Assembly (NCBI RefSeq): GCF_000225825.1
Contig: NZ_AGBX01000001.1
Coordinates: 1 to 64,000, forward strand
Length of the DNA: 64,000 nt
From: Brachybacterium squillarum M-6-3
Lineage (GTDB): Bacteria; Actinomycetota; Actinomycetes; Actinomycetales; Dermabacteraceae
Direction: 5' to 3'
Shown: positions 38,857 to 48,223 of the stretch, in pieces
Numbering within the stretch: position 1 is the first letter of the stretch
Layout: the number at the start of each line of letters is the position of its first letter
Notes under the pieces: model-generated
Databases searched by the model: none
Seen by the model: only the letters and a program-made list of their open reading frames with translations
What the model was told of the DNA's origin: nothing
Program-made: the position numbers and the translations under genes

Positions 38857-41535
38857 ATGACCACCTCAGAGACCACCCGGAGCACCACGGAGGACACCGT
38901 CGGCGCGATGATCGACGAGCTCGCCCAGGCGGGCCGTCACGCGCTGGCCGCCTACGACGCCTACGACCAGGAGCAGATCGACCGCATCGTCCACGCGATG
39001 GCGATCGCGGGCCTGGACCAGCACATGCCGCTGGCCTCCCTCGCGGTCGAGGAGACCGGCCGCGGCCTGTTCGAGGACAAGTGCGTGAAGAACATGTTCG
39101 CCACCGAGTACGTCTGGAACTCCATCCGGCACGACCGCACCGTCGGCGTCATCGCCGAGGACACCCAGCGCGGCATCACCGAGGTCGCCGATCCCGTGGG
39201 CGTGGTCGCGGGCGTCACCCCGGTCACCAACCCCACCTCGACCGTCATGTTCAAGGCGATCATCGCGGTGAAGACCCGCAACCCGATCATCTTCGCCTTC
39301 CACCCCGGCGCGCAGCGCTGCTCGGCCGAAGCCGCCCGCGTGGTGCGGGACGCCGCCATCGCCGAGGGCGCCCCCGAGAACTGCATCCAGTGGATCGAGG
39401 AGCCCTCCCTCGAGGCGACCTCGGCGCTGCTGAACCACCCCACCATCGCCCTCACCCTCGCCACCGGCGGCGCCGGCATGGTGCGCGCCGCGTACTCGAC
39501 CGGCAAGCCCGCCCTCGGCGTCGGCCCCGGCAACGTGCCCGTGTACGTGGACCGCAGCGCCCCGATCGCCCGCACCGTGAACGACCTGGTGCTCTCCAAG
39601 ACCTTCGACAACGGCCTGATCTGCGCCTCCGAGCAGGCGGTGTTCGTGGACCGTCCCGTCTGGGACGCGGTGCTGGAGGAGTTCCGGGCCGACGGCGCCT
39701 ACCTGGTCACCGGCGACGAGCTGACGCGGCTGCGGACCGTGATGGTGGACGGGACCGGCCACATCTCCCCCGCCATGGTGGGGCTCAGCGCCCGACGCAT
39801 CGCCGCCGAGGCCGACATCGAGGTGCCCGAGGGCACCTCCCTGCTGCTGGTGCGGATCGACGAGGTCGGCCCCGAGGACCCCTTCTCCCGCGAGAAGCTG
39901 TGCCCGGTGCTCGCCATCAGCCCGGTCGACGGCGCCGAGGACGGCTTCACCCGCTCCGCCGCGCTGCTCGAGTTCGGTGGGCTCGGCCACACCGCCGTCA
40001 TCCACACCGCCGACGCCGCCCAGGAGCGCGCCTTCGGCCTGGCCATGAAGGCCTGCCGGGTGATCGTCAACTCCCCCAGCGCCCTCGGCGGCATCGGCGA
40101 CGTCTACAACGGGCTGATCCCCTCGATGACCCTGGGCTGCGGCAGCTACGGCCACAACTCGATCTCCCACAACGTCAGCGCGGGGGACCTCATCAACGTC
40201 AAGCGGATCGCGGAGAGGCGCACCAACATGCAGTGGTTCAAGGTCCCGCCGAAGACCTACTTCGAGCGCTACTCCACCCAGTACCTGCAGGACATGCCGG
40301 ACCTGGAGCGCGTCTTCATCGTCTCCGACCCCGGCATGGTCACCCACGGCTACGTGGACGTGGTGATCGACCACCTCCGCCGCCGGGGCGACGGCGTCGC
40401 CTGGACCGTGTTCTCCGACGTGGAGCCCAACCCCTCCTCGACCACCGTCTTCGCCGGCGCGCAGCGGATGGCGGAGTTCAAGCCCGACACGATCATCGCC
40501 CTCGGCGGTGGCTCGGCGATGGACGCCGCGAAGGGCATGTGGCTGTTCTACGAGCAGCCCGAGTCCAGCTACTTCGGCATGAAGCAGAAGTTCATGGACA
40601 TCCGCAAGCGCACCTACCGCTTCCCGACCCTGGGCGAGAAGGCCACCTTCGTGGCGATCCCGACCACCGCCGGCACCGGCTCGGAGTGCACCCCCTTCGC
40701 GGTGATCACCGACGCCGAGACCCACGTGAAGTACCCGCTGGCGGACTACGCGCTGACGCCCGATGTGGCGATCGTGGACGCGCAGTTCGTGGACACGGTG
40801 CCTCCGCGCACCGCGGCCGACTCGGGTCTGGACGCGCTCACCCACGCGATCGAGTCCTACGTCTCGGTGATGGCCAGCGACTACTCCCGCGGGCTGTCGC
40901 TGCGGGCGGCCCAGCTGCTGCTGCAGAACCTGCGGGCCGCGGTGCTCGACGGTGACCTGGTGGCCAAGGAGCGGGTGCACAACGCCTCGGCCCTGGCCGG
41001 GATGGCCTTCGCCAACGCCTTCCTCGGGATCGTGCACTCGCTCTCGCACAAGTGCGGGGCCGAGTTCGGCCTGGCCCACGGCCGGACCAACGCGATCTTC
41101 CTGCCGCACGTGATCCGCTACAACGCCTCGGCGCCCTCCAAGCGAGCGATCTTCCCCAAGTACGAGTCCTTCCGGGCCGATCGCGACCTCGCCGAGCTGG
41201 CGCAGGCGCTGGGGCTGCCCGCGGCCACCACCGAGCAGGGCGTCGCCTCCCTGATCGCGGCGGTCACCGAGCTCGCCGAGGACCTCGGCATCGACATGAG
41301 CTTCGAGGCCAACGGCGTCAGCCGGGAGCAGCTCGAGGAGAGCGTGGACCGCCTGGCCTACCGGGCCTTCGAGGACCAGTGCACCACCGCGAACCCGCGC
41401 CAGCCGCTGGTGAGTGAACTGCGGGACCTCATCGAGGACGCCTGGGCCGGGGAGCTGGGCTACAGCGCCCGCCGTCGCGCCGAGGGCGCGACCGCCGTCG
41501 AGGCCGAGGACGCCGTGGAGGCGCCCACCGCCTGA
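38857..41535 (+). CDS. adhE: Bifunctional acetaldehyde-CoA / alcohol dehydrogenase AdhE
   Basis: 892 aa, full length, with AAGGAG before the ATG. The N-terminal aldehyde dehydrogenase half (about 15-450) reduces acetyl-CoA to acetaldehyde; its nucleophile is the Cys of NGLICASEQ. The C-terminal iron-dependent alcohol dehydrogenase half (about 460-870) makes ethanol; iron ligands lie in SGLDALTHAIESYVS and in GIVHSLSHKCG...LAHGRTNAIFLPHV. AdhE forms spirosomes and regenerates NAD+ in fermentation, so the organism is probably facultative. It lies alone, reversed, between rplJ and rplA. Confidence 0.96.
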   Translation: MTTSETTRSTTEDTVGAMIDELAQAGRHALAAYDAYDQEQIDRIVHAMAIAGLDQHMPLASLAVEETGRGLFEDKCVKNMFATEYVWNSIRHDRTVGVIAEDTQRGITEVADPVGVVAGVTPVTNPTSTVMFKAIIAVKTRNPIIFAFHPGAQRCSAEAARVVRDAAIAEGAPENCIQWIEEPSLEATSALLNHPTIALTLATGGAGMVRAAYSTGKPALGVGPGNVPVYVDRSAPIARTVNDLVLSKTFDNGLICASEQAVFVDRPVWDAVLEEFRADGAYLVTGDELTRLRTVMVDGTGHISPAMVGLSARRIAAEADIEVPEGTSLLLVRIDEVGPEDPFSREKLCPVLAISPVDGAEDGFTRSAALLEFGGLGHTAVIHTADAAQERAFGLAMKACRVIVNSPSALGGIGDVYNGLIPSMTLGCGSYGHNSISHNVSAGDLINVKRIAERRTNMQWFKVPPKTYFERYSTQYLQDMPDLERVFIVSDPGMVTHGYVDVVIDHLRRRGDGVAWTVFSDVEPNPSSTTVFAGAQRMAEFKPDTIIALGGGSAMDAAKGMWLFYEQPESSYFGMKQKFMDIRKRTYRFPTLGEKATFVAIPTTAGTGSECTPFAVITDAETHVKYPLADYALTPDVAIVDAQFVDTVPPRTAADSGLDALTHAIESYVSVMASDYSRGLSLRAAQLLLQNLRAAVLDGDLVAKERVHNASALAGMAFANAFLGIVHSLSHKCGAEFGLAHGRTNAIFLPHVIRYNASAPSKRAIFPKYESFRADRDLAELAQALGLPAATTEQGVASLIAAVTELAEDLGIDMSFEANGVSREQLEESVDRLAYRAFEDQCTTANPRQPLVSELRDLIEDAWAGELGYSARRRAEGATAVEAEDAVEAPTA

Positions 41536-41553
41536 CCTCCCGCCCGCACGACG

Positions 41554-41592
41554 ACGGCGCCCCGCCCACCGGATCGGTGGACGGGGCGCCGT
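41554..41592 (-). terminator. Terminator between adhE and rplA
   Basis: A 17-position stem (41554-41570, 41576-41592) with a 5-nt loop between convergent genes. The imperfect pair 41565/41581 is U-G only in minus-strand RNA, so it is best for rplK-rplA, but it can serve adhE too. Confidence 0.85.
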
Positions 41593-41615
41593 GGGCGCTG
41601 ATCAGATCAGACTGC

Positions 41616-42332
41616 TCAGGAGTCGGAGTCCTCGGTGAGGTTCCGGGTGCGGTTCACGTCGACCGGGATGCCGGGGCCCATGGTGGTGGACACCGTGATC
41701 TTGGTGATGTACCGACCCTTGGAGGCGGAGGGCTTGAGACGCAGGATCTCCTCGAGCGCCGCCACGTAGTTCTCGGCCAGCTGCGCATCGGTGAAGGAGG
41801 CCTTGCCGATGATGTAGTGCAGGTTGGCCGCACGGTCGGTGCGGAACTCGATCTTGCCGCCCTTGATGTCGGACACGGCCTTGGCGGTGTCCATGGTGAC
41901 GGTGCCGGTCTTCGGGTTCGGCATGAGGCCGCGGGGGCCCAGCACGCGGCCCAGACGACCGACCTTGCCCATCAGGTTGGGGGTGGCCACGGCCGCGTCG
42001 AAGTCGGTCCAGCCACCGGCGACCTTCTCGATCAGCTCGTCGTCGCCGACCTCGTCGGCGCCCGCCTCGAGGGCGGCCTCGGCCTGCGCGCCGGAGGCGA
42101 AGACGATCACGCGGGCCGTCTTGCCGGTGCCGTTCGGCAGGTTGACGGTGCCGCGCACCATCTGGTCCGCCTTGCGGGGGTCCACGCCGAGACGCATCGC
42201 GACCTCGACGGAGGCGTCGAAGTTCTTCGAGGCGGTCTGCTGGGCCAGACGCACGGCGTCCAGCGGCGAGTACAGGCGGCCTTCCTCGATCTTGGCGGCG
42301 CTGTCCTTGTAAGCCTTGCTACGGAATGCCAT
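41616..42332 (-). CDS. rplA: 50S ribosomal protein L1
   Basis: 238 aa ([20 protein letters not shown]). L1-stalk protein that helps tRNA exit. Conserved [20 protein letters not shown] is present. In many bacteria L1 represses the rplK-rplA mRNA. It is 4 nt after rplK. Confidence 0.98.
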   Translation of the reverse strand: MAFRSKAYKDSAAKIEEGRLYSPLDAVRLAQQTASKNFDASVEVAMRLGVDPRKADQMVRGTVNLPNGTGKTARVIVFASGAQAEAALEAGADEVGDDELIEKVAGGWTDFDAAVATPNLMGKVGRLGRVLGPRGLMPNPKTGTVTMDTAKAVSDIKGGKIEFRTDRAANLHYIIGKASFTDAQLAENYVAALEEILRLKPSASKGRYITKITVSTTMGPGIPVDVNRTRNLTEDSDS

Positions 42333-42336
42333 GTCG

Positions 42337-42768
42337 TCAGTCCTCCACCGTGATGCCCATGGAACGAGCGGTGCCCGCGACGATCTTCGCCGCGGCGTCC
42401 ATGTCGTTCGCGTTCAGATCAGGCATCTTGGTCTCCGCGATCTCGCGGACCTGAGCCTGGGAGATCGTGCCCACCTTGACGGTGTGCGGGGTGGCGGAGC
42501 CCTTCTGCAGGCCCGCCGCCTTCTTGATCAGCTCGGCGGCCGGGGGGGTCTTGGTGATGAAGGTGAACGAGCGGTCCTCGTACACCGTGATCTCGACCGG
42601 GATGATGTTGCCGCGCTGGTCGGCGGTCGCATCGTTGTAGGCCTTGACGAACTCCATCATGTTCACGCCGGCAGCGCCGAGCGCGGGACCCACGGGCGGC
42701 GCAGGGGTTGCCTGGCCGGCCTGGATCTGGAGCTTGATGATGCTCGCGATCTTCTTCTTGGGAGCCAT
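42337..42768 (-). CDS. rplK: 50S ribosomal protein L11
   Basis: 143 aa ([20 protein letters not shown]). GTPase-associated centre protein, thiostrepton-binding region and platform for RelA. The Pro-rich N-terminal loop ([20 protein letters not shown]) is intact. Confidence 0.98.
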   Translation of the reverse strand: MAPKKKIASIIKLQIQAGQATPAPPVGPALGAAGVNMMEFVKAYNDATADQRGNIIPVEITVYEDRSFTFITKTPPAAELIKKAAGLQKGSATPHTVKVGTISQAQVREIAETKMPDLNANDMDAAAKIVAGTARSMGITVED

Positions 42769-42919
42769 TGCTCTTCCTTACTGTGTCGTGGTCCGGGCGG
42801 AGCTCATCAAGCGCTCCTCCCACACGGCCGCTCCCGGAGGGGAACGACCGGGTCCACCCGGCCGGGGCCGGACGGACCGACGGCCACCTCGCGCACGGAG
42901 CGCTCGGCGGCCGGGTGCG

Positions 42920-42948
42920 ACGCTACCTGCACGTCGCGTCGACGTCGA
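42920..42948 (-). promoter_or_regulatory. rplK-rplA promoter candidate
   Basis: -35 TCGACG at 42943-42948, 17-nt spacer, -10 TAGCGT at 42920-42925, in the 279-nt nusG-rplK gap; leader about 145 nt. A GTCGACGTCGAC palindrome lies at the -35. Confidence 0.4.
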
Positions 42949-43047
42949 CGGGGAAGGGCCCCGAACGGGCACGGATCACAGGATCGCGCACCGCCGGGGC
43001 CGCTCCCCCACCGGCGCGGGGCCGGCGACGTCGGGGATCGGGGTCGA

Positions 43048-43923
43048 TCAGATCTTGGCGACCTGGTCGAAGGCCAGCTCGACGGGGGTCTCGCGGCCGA
43101 AGATGGAGACCAGCACCTGCAGCTTCTGGTGCTCGCTGTCGATCTCCGAGATGGAGGCCGGCATCGTCTCGAAGGGGCCGTCCATGACGGTGACGGACTC
43201 GCCGATCTCGAAGGCGGGCACGGCCTTCGGGGCCGCGGCCTTGGAGGAGGCGGAGCCACCGGAGGAGCGCTTCTTCTCGGGCAGGCCCACGGAGGGGGCG
43301 AGCAGGGAGAAGATCTCGTCTAAGGACAGCGGGGTGGGGTCCGTCGCGTTGCCCACGAAGCCGGTGACGCCGGGGGTGTCGCGCACGACGCGCCAGGACT
43401 CGTCGGTGAGGTCCATCCGCACCAGCACGTAACCGGGGATGCGCACGCGACGGACGACCTTCTTCTGGCCGTTCTTGATCTCGGTGGCGTCCTCCATCGG
43501 CACCTCGACCTGGAAGATGTACTCCTCCATGTCCTGGGTCTCGATGCGGGTGGTGAGCTGGGTGCGTACCCGGTTCTCGTGGCCGGAGTAGGAGTGGATC
43601 ACGTACCACTCGCCCGGGGAGACGCGCAGCTGGCGGCGCAGCACCTCGACGGGGTCCTCCTCCTCGGCCTCCTCGGCGGGGGCCTCGGACGGGGCATCAG
43701 AGGGCTCGTCGGCGGCGTCAGCCGAGTCCGCGTCGGCGGTGTCCTCGGACTCCTCCGCGAGGGGCTCCGCGGCGATCTCGCCGGTGGCCTCGTCGACCTG
43801 CGGCTCGGCGGCCTCCTCGGCGGGGGCGTCGGCATCCTGCGACTCCGCGGCGACGGAGGAGAACGACAGCGAGTCGTCGACGTCGTCGTAGGAGTCCTCG
43901 GGGGTGGAGGTCTGCTCGTTCAC
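43048..43923 (-). CDS. nusG: Transcription termination/antitermination factor NusG with acidic N-terminal extension
   Basis: 291 aa, GTG start. The NGN domain starts near residue 104 ([20 protein letters not shown]) and the KOW domain is C-terminal ([20 protein letters not shown]). The first ~100 residues are Glu/Asp/Ala-rich and look disordered, an extension known in actinobacteria. A Ser/Ala/Lys-rich insert ([17 protein letters not shown]) joins NGN to KOW. Couples RNA polymerase to the ribosome through S10. Confidence 0.96.
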   Translation of the reverse strand: MNEQTSTPEDSYDDVDDSLSFSSVAAESQDADAPAEEAAEPQVDEATGEIAAEPLAEESEDTADADSADAADEPSDAPSEAPAEEAEEEDPVEVLRRQLRVSPGEWYVIHSYSGHENRVRTQLTTRIETQDMEEYIFQVEVPMEDATEIKNGQKKVVRRVRIPGYVLVRMDLTDESWRVVRDTPGVTGFVGNATDPTPLSLDEIFSLLAPSVGLPEKKRSSGGSASSKAAAPKAVPAFEIGESVTVMDGPFETMPASISEIDSEHQKLQVLVSIFGRETPVELAFDQVAKI

Positions 43924-44023
43924 CGGCGTGAACCTGCCTTCCTGGCGGCTGGGGCGGATCGACGGGCAACGTCGGATCCCGGATCGAAGAGGTGGTCGGG
44001 TGGGCTGGGGCTCGCGCCCGGCG

Positions 44024-44287
44024 TCACTCCGGCTCGGCGAAGGTGAGGGTCGAGAGCCAGGAGAAGGCGGCGTCGAGGCCGAAGATGATCAGGATCATCA
44101 CCGCCACGAAGGCGAGCACGGTGATCGTGTAGACGATCAACTCGCGACGGGTGGGGACGACGACCTTGCGCAGCTCGGCGATGACCTGGCGGACGAACAG
44201 CGCGATCGCGGCCAGCGGATTCCGGGGCCCGGCATCCCGGCCCTCGCCCCGCGCGGGCGCGGTCCGGGCGTTCTGGCTGGAGTTCAC
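44024..44287 (-). CDS. secE: Preprotein translocase subunit SecE
   Basis: 87 aa from GTG 44287 ([20 protein letters not shown]). A single C-terminal membrane helix ([20 protein letters not shown]) follows the conserved amphipathic segment [19 protein letters not shown]. The upstream frame runs into tRNA-Trp, so GTG is the sensible start. secE-nusG is canonical. Confidence 0.95.
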   Translation of the reverse strand: MNSSQNARTAPARGEGRDAGPRNPLAAIALFVRQVIAELRKVVVPTRRELIVYTITVLAFVAVMILIIFGLDAAFSWLSTLTFAEPE

Positions 44288-44350
44288 GTGTGCCCTGTCC
44301 GATCTGCTGATGGTCGTCGGCCCCCGGTCGGGCGGACCCGTCCGGACGGG

Positions 44351-44423
44351 CAGGGTAGACAGGACTCGAACCTGCAACCTGCGGTTTTGGAGACCGCTGC
44401 GCTACCAATTGCGCCACTACCCT
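44351..44423 (-). tRNA. trpT: tRNA-Trp (anticodon CCA)
   Basis: 73 nt. Acceptor AGGGTAG/CTACCCT, D arm GCGC/GCGC with AATTGGTA loop, anticodon stem GCGGT/ACCGC with loop CTCCAAA, T arm GCAGG/CCTGT with TTCGAGT, and G discriminator. No CCA is encoded. It lies 63 nt before secE, a common bacterial arrangement, so the tRNA may be cut from a tRNA-secE-nusG transcript. A stem (44424-44431 with 44438-44445) abuts its 5' end. Confidence 0.97.
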
Positions 44424-44496
44424 CCGCGGGGGAGGTGCCCCGCGGATCCGTCGTCGCACGCCCCGGGTCGGGGCGTCCGGCATCGGACCAGCGACC

Positions 44497-44526
44497 AGCA
44501 TACAAGTCCCGCGGGGGCGGGGCGAA
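44497..44526 (-). promoter_or_regulatory. trpT-secE-nusG promoter candidate
   Basis: -10 TATGCT at 44497-44502 with an 18-nt spacer to a weak -35 TTCGCC (44521-44526). The same -10 hexamer is found before rpoB and rplN. Confidence 0.45.
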
Positions 44527-44575
44527 TCGGTCCGGGGCACGTCACACGGCGCGGGCCGGATTCCCGGGCCGTTCC

Positions 44576-44605
44576 CTGGCACCTCCCGTCCTGCTCTGCC
44601 ACGAT
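44576..44605 (+). promoter_or_regulatory. Promoter of the aminotransferase-deaminase pair
   Basis: -35 CTGGCA at 44576-44581, 18-nt spacer, -10 CACGAT at 44600-44605, 7 nt before a GTG start; predicts a leaderless mRNA. Confidence 0.5.
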
Positions 44606-44612
44606 GGGCCTC

Positions 44613-45860
44613 GTGAGCACCGACGACGCCCCCATTCCCGCCCGTCACGCCGCCCCCGCCGCCGCGCGGGAGCGGATCTCCCGCCGGATCGGGGCCATCG
44701 CCCCCTCCGCGACCCTCGCCGTGGACTCGACCGCGAAGGCCCTCAAGGCGGCGGGGCGCCCCGTCATCGGCTTCGGCGCCGGGGAGCCGGACTTCCCCAC
44801 CCCGCAGCACGTCGTCGACGCCGCCGCCGAGGCCGTCCGCGACCCCCGCAACCACCGCTACACCGCCGCGGCCGGCCTGCCCGAGCTGCGCGAGGCCGTG
44901 GCCGCGACCGTCGCCTCCTCCACCGGTCTGGAGATCGAGCCCGCCCAGGTGCTCATCACCAACGGCGGCAAGCAGGCCGTCTACCAGACCTTCGCGACCC
45001 TGCTGGACCCGGGCGACGAGGTCATCCTCCCCGCTCCCTACTGGACCACCTACCCCGAGGCGATCCGCCTGGCCGGCGCCACCGAGGTGGAGGTGCTGGC
45101 CGGGGCCGAGCAGGACTACCTGCCCACGATGGAGCAGCTCGAGGCGGCCCGCACCGAGCGCACCCGCGCGGTCCTGCTGTGCTCCCCCTCCAATCCCACC
45201 GGCGCCGTGATGAGCCCGGAGCAGATCCGGGAGCTGGGGCGCTGGGCCCTCGAGCACGGCATCTGGGTGATCACCGACGAGATCTACCAGCACCTCACCT
45301 ACGACGGCGTGGAGTTCACCTCCGTGCTGGCCGCGGTGCCGGAGCTGGCCGAGACCACCGTGATCCTGGGCGGCGTCGCCAAGACCTTCGCGATGACCGG
45401 CTGGCGGGTGGGCTGGATGGTCGGCCCCCGCGACGTCATCACCGCCGCCTCGAACCTGCAGAGCCACCTCACCTCCAACGTGAACAACGTGGCCCAGCGC
45501 GCCGCGGTCGCCGCGCTCACCGGCCCCACGGAGCCGATCGAGGAGATGCGCCTGGCCTTCGACCGGCGCCGCCGCACCATCGTCGAGAAGCTCTCGCAGG
45601 TGCCCGGCTTCACGGTGCCCACCCCCACCGGCGCCTTCTACGCCTTCCCCGACGTGACCGGGGCACTGGGCCGCAGCATCCGCGGCACCGAGGTCACCAC
45701 GAGCGCCGAGCTGGCCACCGCGATCCTGGAGCACGCCGAGGTGGCCGCCGTGCCCGGCGAGGCCTTCGGCGCCCCCGGTCACCTGCGCTTCTCCTACGCC
45801 CTGGCCGATGAGGACCTCGCCGAGGGCATCGACCGCGTGATCGCCCTGCTCTCCGAGTGA
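44613..45860 (+). CDS. Class I PLP-dependent aminotransferase (aspartate aminotransferase-like)
   Basis: 415 aa from GTG 44613 ([20 protein letters not shown]); an in-frame ATG at 44604 is possible but the -10 box position favours the GTG. Fold type I motifs: [41 protein letters not shown], and the PLP lysine in [16 protein letters not shown]. Interconverts aspartate or related amino acids with 2-oxo acids; exact substrate cannot be read from sequence. Translationally coupled to the next gene (GTGA). Confidence 0.93.
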   Translation: MSTDDAPIPARHAAPAAARERISRRIGAIAPSATLAVDSTAKALKAAGRPVIGFGAGEPDFPTPQHVVDAAAEAVRDPRNHRYTAAAGLPELREAVAATVASSTGLEIEPAQVLITNGGKQAVYQTFATLLDPGDEVILPAPYWTTYPEAIRLAGATEVEVLAGAEQDYLPTMEQLEAARTERTRAVLLCSPSNPTGAVMSPEQIRELGRWALEHGIWVITDEIYQHLTYDGVEFTSVLAAVPELAETTVILGGVAKTFAMTGWRVGWMVGPRDVITAASNLQSHLTSNVNNVAQRAAVAALTGPTEPIEEMRLAFDRRRRTIVEKLSQVPGFTVPTPTGAFYAFPDVTGALGRSIRGTEVTTSAELATAILEHAEVAAVPGEAFGAPGHLRFSYALADEDLAEGIDRVIALLSE

Positions 45861-46891
45861 GCCCGGGTCCTGAGGGCTGCCGCGACCTGGCGGCTCTCCC
45901 CAAGGCGCACCTGCACCTGCACTTCACCGGGTCGATGCGCCCGGCCACCCTGCAGGAACTGGCCGCCGAGCGCGGCCTGCGCCTGCCCCGCTCGCTCACC
46001 GACCAGGTGGCGCTGCAGGTCGAGCCCACCCGCCGCGGCTGGTTCCGCTTCCAGCGGGAGTACGACACGGCCCGCGCCGTGGTCGACTCGGAGGCGGCGA
46101 TGCGGCGGCTGTTGCGGGAGGCCGTCGAGGACGACGCCGCCGAGGGCTCCGGACGGCTCGAGCTGCAGGTGGACCCCACCAGCTACGCGCCCCACGTGGG
46201 CGGGCTGACCCCCGCGCTGGAGATCGTGCTGGACGAGGCCGAGGCCGCCGAGCGCGCCACCGGGGTGAGCCTCGGGATCGTGGTGGCCGCCTCCCGCACC
46301 CGGCACCCGCTGGACGCCCGCACCCTGGCCCGGCTGGCCGCTCGGAACGCGGGACGGGTGGTGGGCTTCGGCCTCTCCAACGACGAGCGCCGCGGCGCCA
46401 CCGCCGAGTTCGCCCCCGCCTTCGCGATCGCCCGCGACGCGGGCCTGGCCTCCCTCCCCCACGGCGGGGAGCTGCTGGGTCCCGCCCACGTCCGCGACGT
46501 GGTGGATCACCTGCGTCCGGATCGGCTGGGCCACGGGGTGCGGGCCGCCGAGGACCCGGAGCTGCTGCGGCGGGTGGTGGACCTCGGCATCGGACTGGAG
46601 GTCTGCCCGGCCTCCAACGCCTCCCTGGGGGTGGTCGCCGAGCCGGAGGACGTGCCGCTGCGCCGCCTGGTGGACGCCGGGGCACGGGTGGCGCTCGGCG
46701 CCGACGACCCGCTGCTGTTCGGCTCCCGGCTGCTCGCGCAGTACGGGATAGCCCGGCGGATCGGCTTCACCGACATCGAGCTGGCCGCGCTGGCGGCCGA
46801 CTCGGTCCGGGTCTCCCGCGCCGAGGACGCCACCAAGGACCGCCTGCTGGCCGGGGTCGACGCCTGGCTGGCCGCTCCCCCACCCGCCTGA
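45857..46891 (+). CDS. Adenosine deaminase-like metallohydrolase
   Basis: 344 aa, GTG start overlapping the previous stop by 4 nt. Amidohydrolase-fold motifs of the ADA family: [15 protein letters not shown] (metal His pair), [11 protein letters not shown] (His and catalytic Glu, in place of the usual HAGE), DRLGHGVRA, and [10 protein letters not shown] in place of STDDP. It should deaminate adenosine or a related purine. The variant motifs make substrate less sure than family. Confidence 0.85.
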   Translation: MSPGPEGCRDLAALPKAHLHLHFTGSMRPATLQELAAERGLRLPRSLTDQVALQVEPTRRGWFRFQREYDTARAVVDSEAAMRRLLREAVEDDAAEGSGRLELQVDPTSYAPHVGGLTPALEIVLDEAEAAERATGVSLGIVVAASRTRHPLDARTLARLAARNAGRVVGFGLSNDERRGATAEFAPAFAIARDAGLASLPHGGELLGPAHVRDVVDHLRPDRLGHGVRAAEDPELLRRVVDLGIGLEVCPASNASLGVVAEPEDVPLRRLVDAGARVALGADDPLLFGSRLLAQYGIARRIGFTDIELAALAADSVRVSRAEDATKDRLLAGVDAWLAAPPPA

Positions 46892-46920
46892 GCCCCGTCC
46901 GGGTCAGGGGTCCGGCTGAC

Positions 46921-48132
46921 TCAGCGGTCCTGGCCGGCCCCCGCCGAGGGCAGCGCGAGGAAGCTCGCGGGGGCCTCCCGGCCCGCCGCGGCGAAGGCCT
47001 CCGCGATGGCGGCGGCGACCGCCTCGGCGCGGTCGGCCTCGACCAGGGCGATGGTGGACCCGCCGAAGCCTCCACCGGTCATGCGGGCCCCGTGGGCGCC
47101 CGCGGCGCGGGCCGTGTCCACCGCGAGGTCCAGCGCGGGCACGGTGACCTCGAAGTCGTCGCGGAGGGAGTCGTGGGAGGCGTCCAGCAGGGCGCCGAGC
47201 TCCGCGACGTGCTCGCGCACGGTGCCGGTGGCGAGCAGCGCCTCGGTGTCCCTGACCCGCTGGATCTCGGTGACGACGTGGTGGGCGCGGCGCCGCACGG
47301 TCGGATCCTCGATCGCGGCGAGGGACTGCTCGAGGCCCGCCGGGTCGATCTCGCGCAGGGTGGCGACGCCCAGGGCCTCGGCGGCCCGCTCGGTGTCGGC
47401 ACGGCGGGCGGCGTACTCGCCGTCCACGTGGGAGTGCTCGGCGCGGGTGTCGGTGATCAGCAGCGCCAGGCCCTGCCCGGCGAGGTCCCACGGCACCGGC
47501 CGGGTGGAGAAGTCGCGGCAGTCCAGGGCCAGGGCGTGCCCGGCCTCGGAGAGCACGGAGGCGGCCTGGTCGAGCCCACCGGTGGAGGCGCCCGCGAACG
47601 CGGTCTCCGCGGTGATCGCGGCCCGGACTCGCTGCAGCGGGGAGGTGCCGAGGCTCAGCAGCGACTCGATGGCCTCGGCGGCCGCGCACTCCAGGGCGGC
47701 GGAGCTGGACAGACCCGCCCCGAGGGGCACCTGCCCGTCGATCAGCACGTCCATCCCCTGCGGGGCGGCCCCGGAGATGTGGGGGCGCAGCGCCCACAGC
47801 ACCCCGGCCACGTAGGCGGGCCAGCCCTCGACGGCGCCGGGCTTCAGCTCACGGGCGTCGACGTCGAGCTCGACGGAATCCTGGGCCGAGCGCAGCCGGA
47901 TCCGGTCGGTGGGGGTGCGGGCGGCGGCCGCGAAGCAGCGGTGGGAGATCGCCATCGGCAGGCAGAGCCCGTCCTGGTAGTCCACGTGCTCGCCGATCAG
48001 GTTGACCCGTCCCGGCGCGGACCAGACCCCGTCGGGGCGGTAGCCGAAGGAGGCGGTGAACAGCTCCTCGGCGCGGGCGGCGGCCTGCTCCCGCTCGGGG
48101 GCGGCGGAGAGCACGGGGGGCTCGAGGGTCAT
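46921..48132 (-). CDS. galK: Galactokinase
   Basis: 403 aa, with GGAGG before the ATG. GHMP kinase: PGRVNLIGEHVDYQDGLCLP (galactose-binding signature), PLGAGLSSSAALECA (ATP loop), MTGGGFGGSTIALV near the C-terminus. Phosphorylates galactose at C1 in the Leloir pathway. galT and galE are not adjacent. It lies 91 nt below a lactonase-family gene; a TAGGCT -10-like box at 48184-48189 suggests its own promoter. Confidence 0.95.
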   Translation of the reverse strand: MTLEPPVLSAAPEREQAAARAEELFTASFGYRPDGVWSAPGRVNLIGEHVDYQDGLCLPMAISHRCFAAAARTPTDRIRLRSAQDSVELDVDARELKPGAVEGWPAYVAGVLWALRPHISGAAPQGMDVLIDGQVPLGAGLSSSAALECAAAEAIESLLSLGTSPLQRVRAAITAETAFAGASTGGLDQAASVLSEAGHALALDCRDFSTRPVPWDLAGQGLALLITDTRAEHSHVDGEYAARRADTERAAEALGVATLREIDPAGLEQSLAAIEDPTVRRRAHHVVTEIQRVRDTEALLATGTVREHVAELGALLDASHDSLRDDFEVTVPALDLAVDTARAAGAHGARMTGGGFGGSTIALVEADRAEAVAAAIAEAFAAAGREAPASFLALPSAGAGQDR

Positions 48133-48223
48133 GGGGTTCCTCCGGTTGCGGGACGGCTCTCGGGCCGGGCGGCCGACCCCGGTAGCCTACCGAGCCGCCC
48201 GCGGCGGGGCGCGGGCGGGGCTC

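Noticed and set aside
38480..38860. Short open frames in the adhE upstream region
   Set aside because: They are Arg/Pro/Gly-rich, lack SD sequences and family features, and occur in all frames as expected by base composition.
44587..44612. ATG at 44604 as start of the aminotransferase
   Set aside because: It overlaps the last bases of the CACGAT -10 box and lacks an SD; GTG 44613 fits the 7-nt leaderless spacing seen in neighbours. Not fully excluded.
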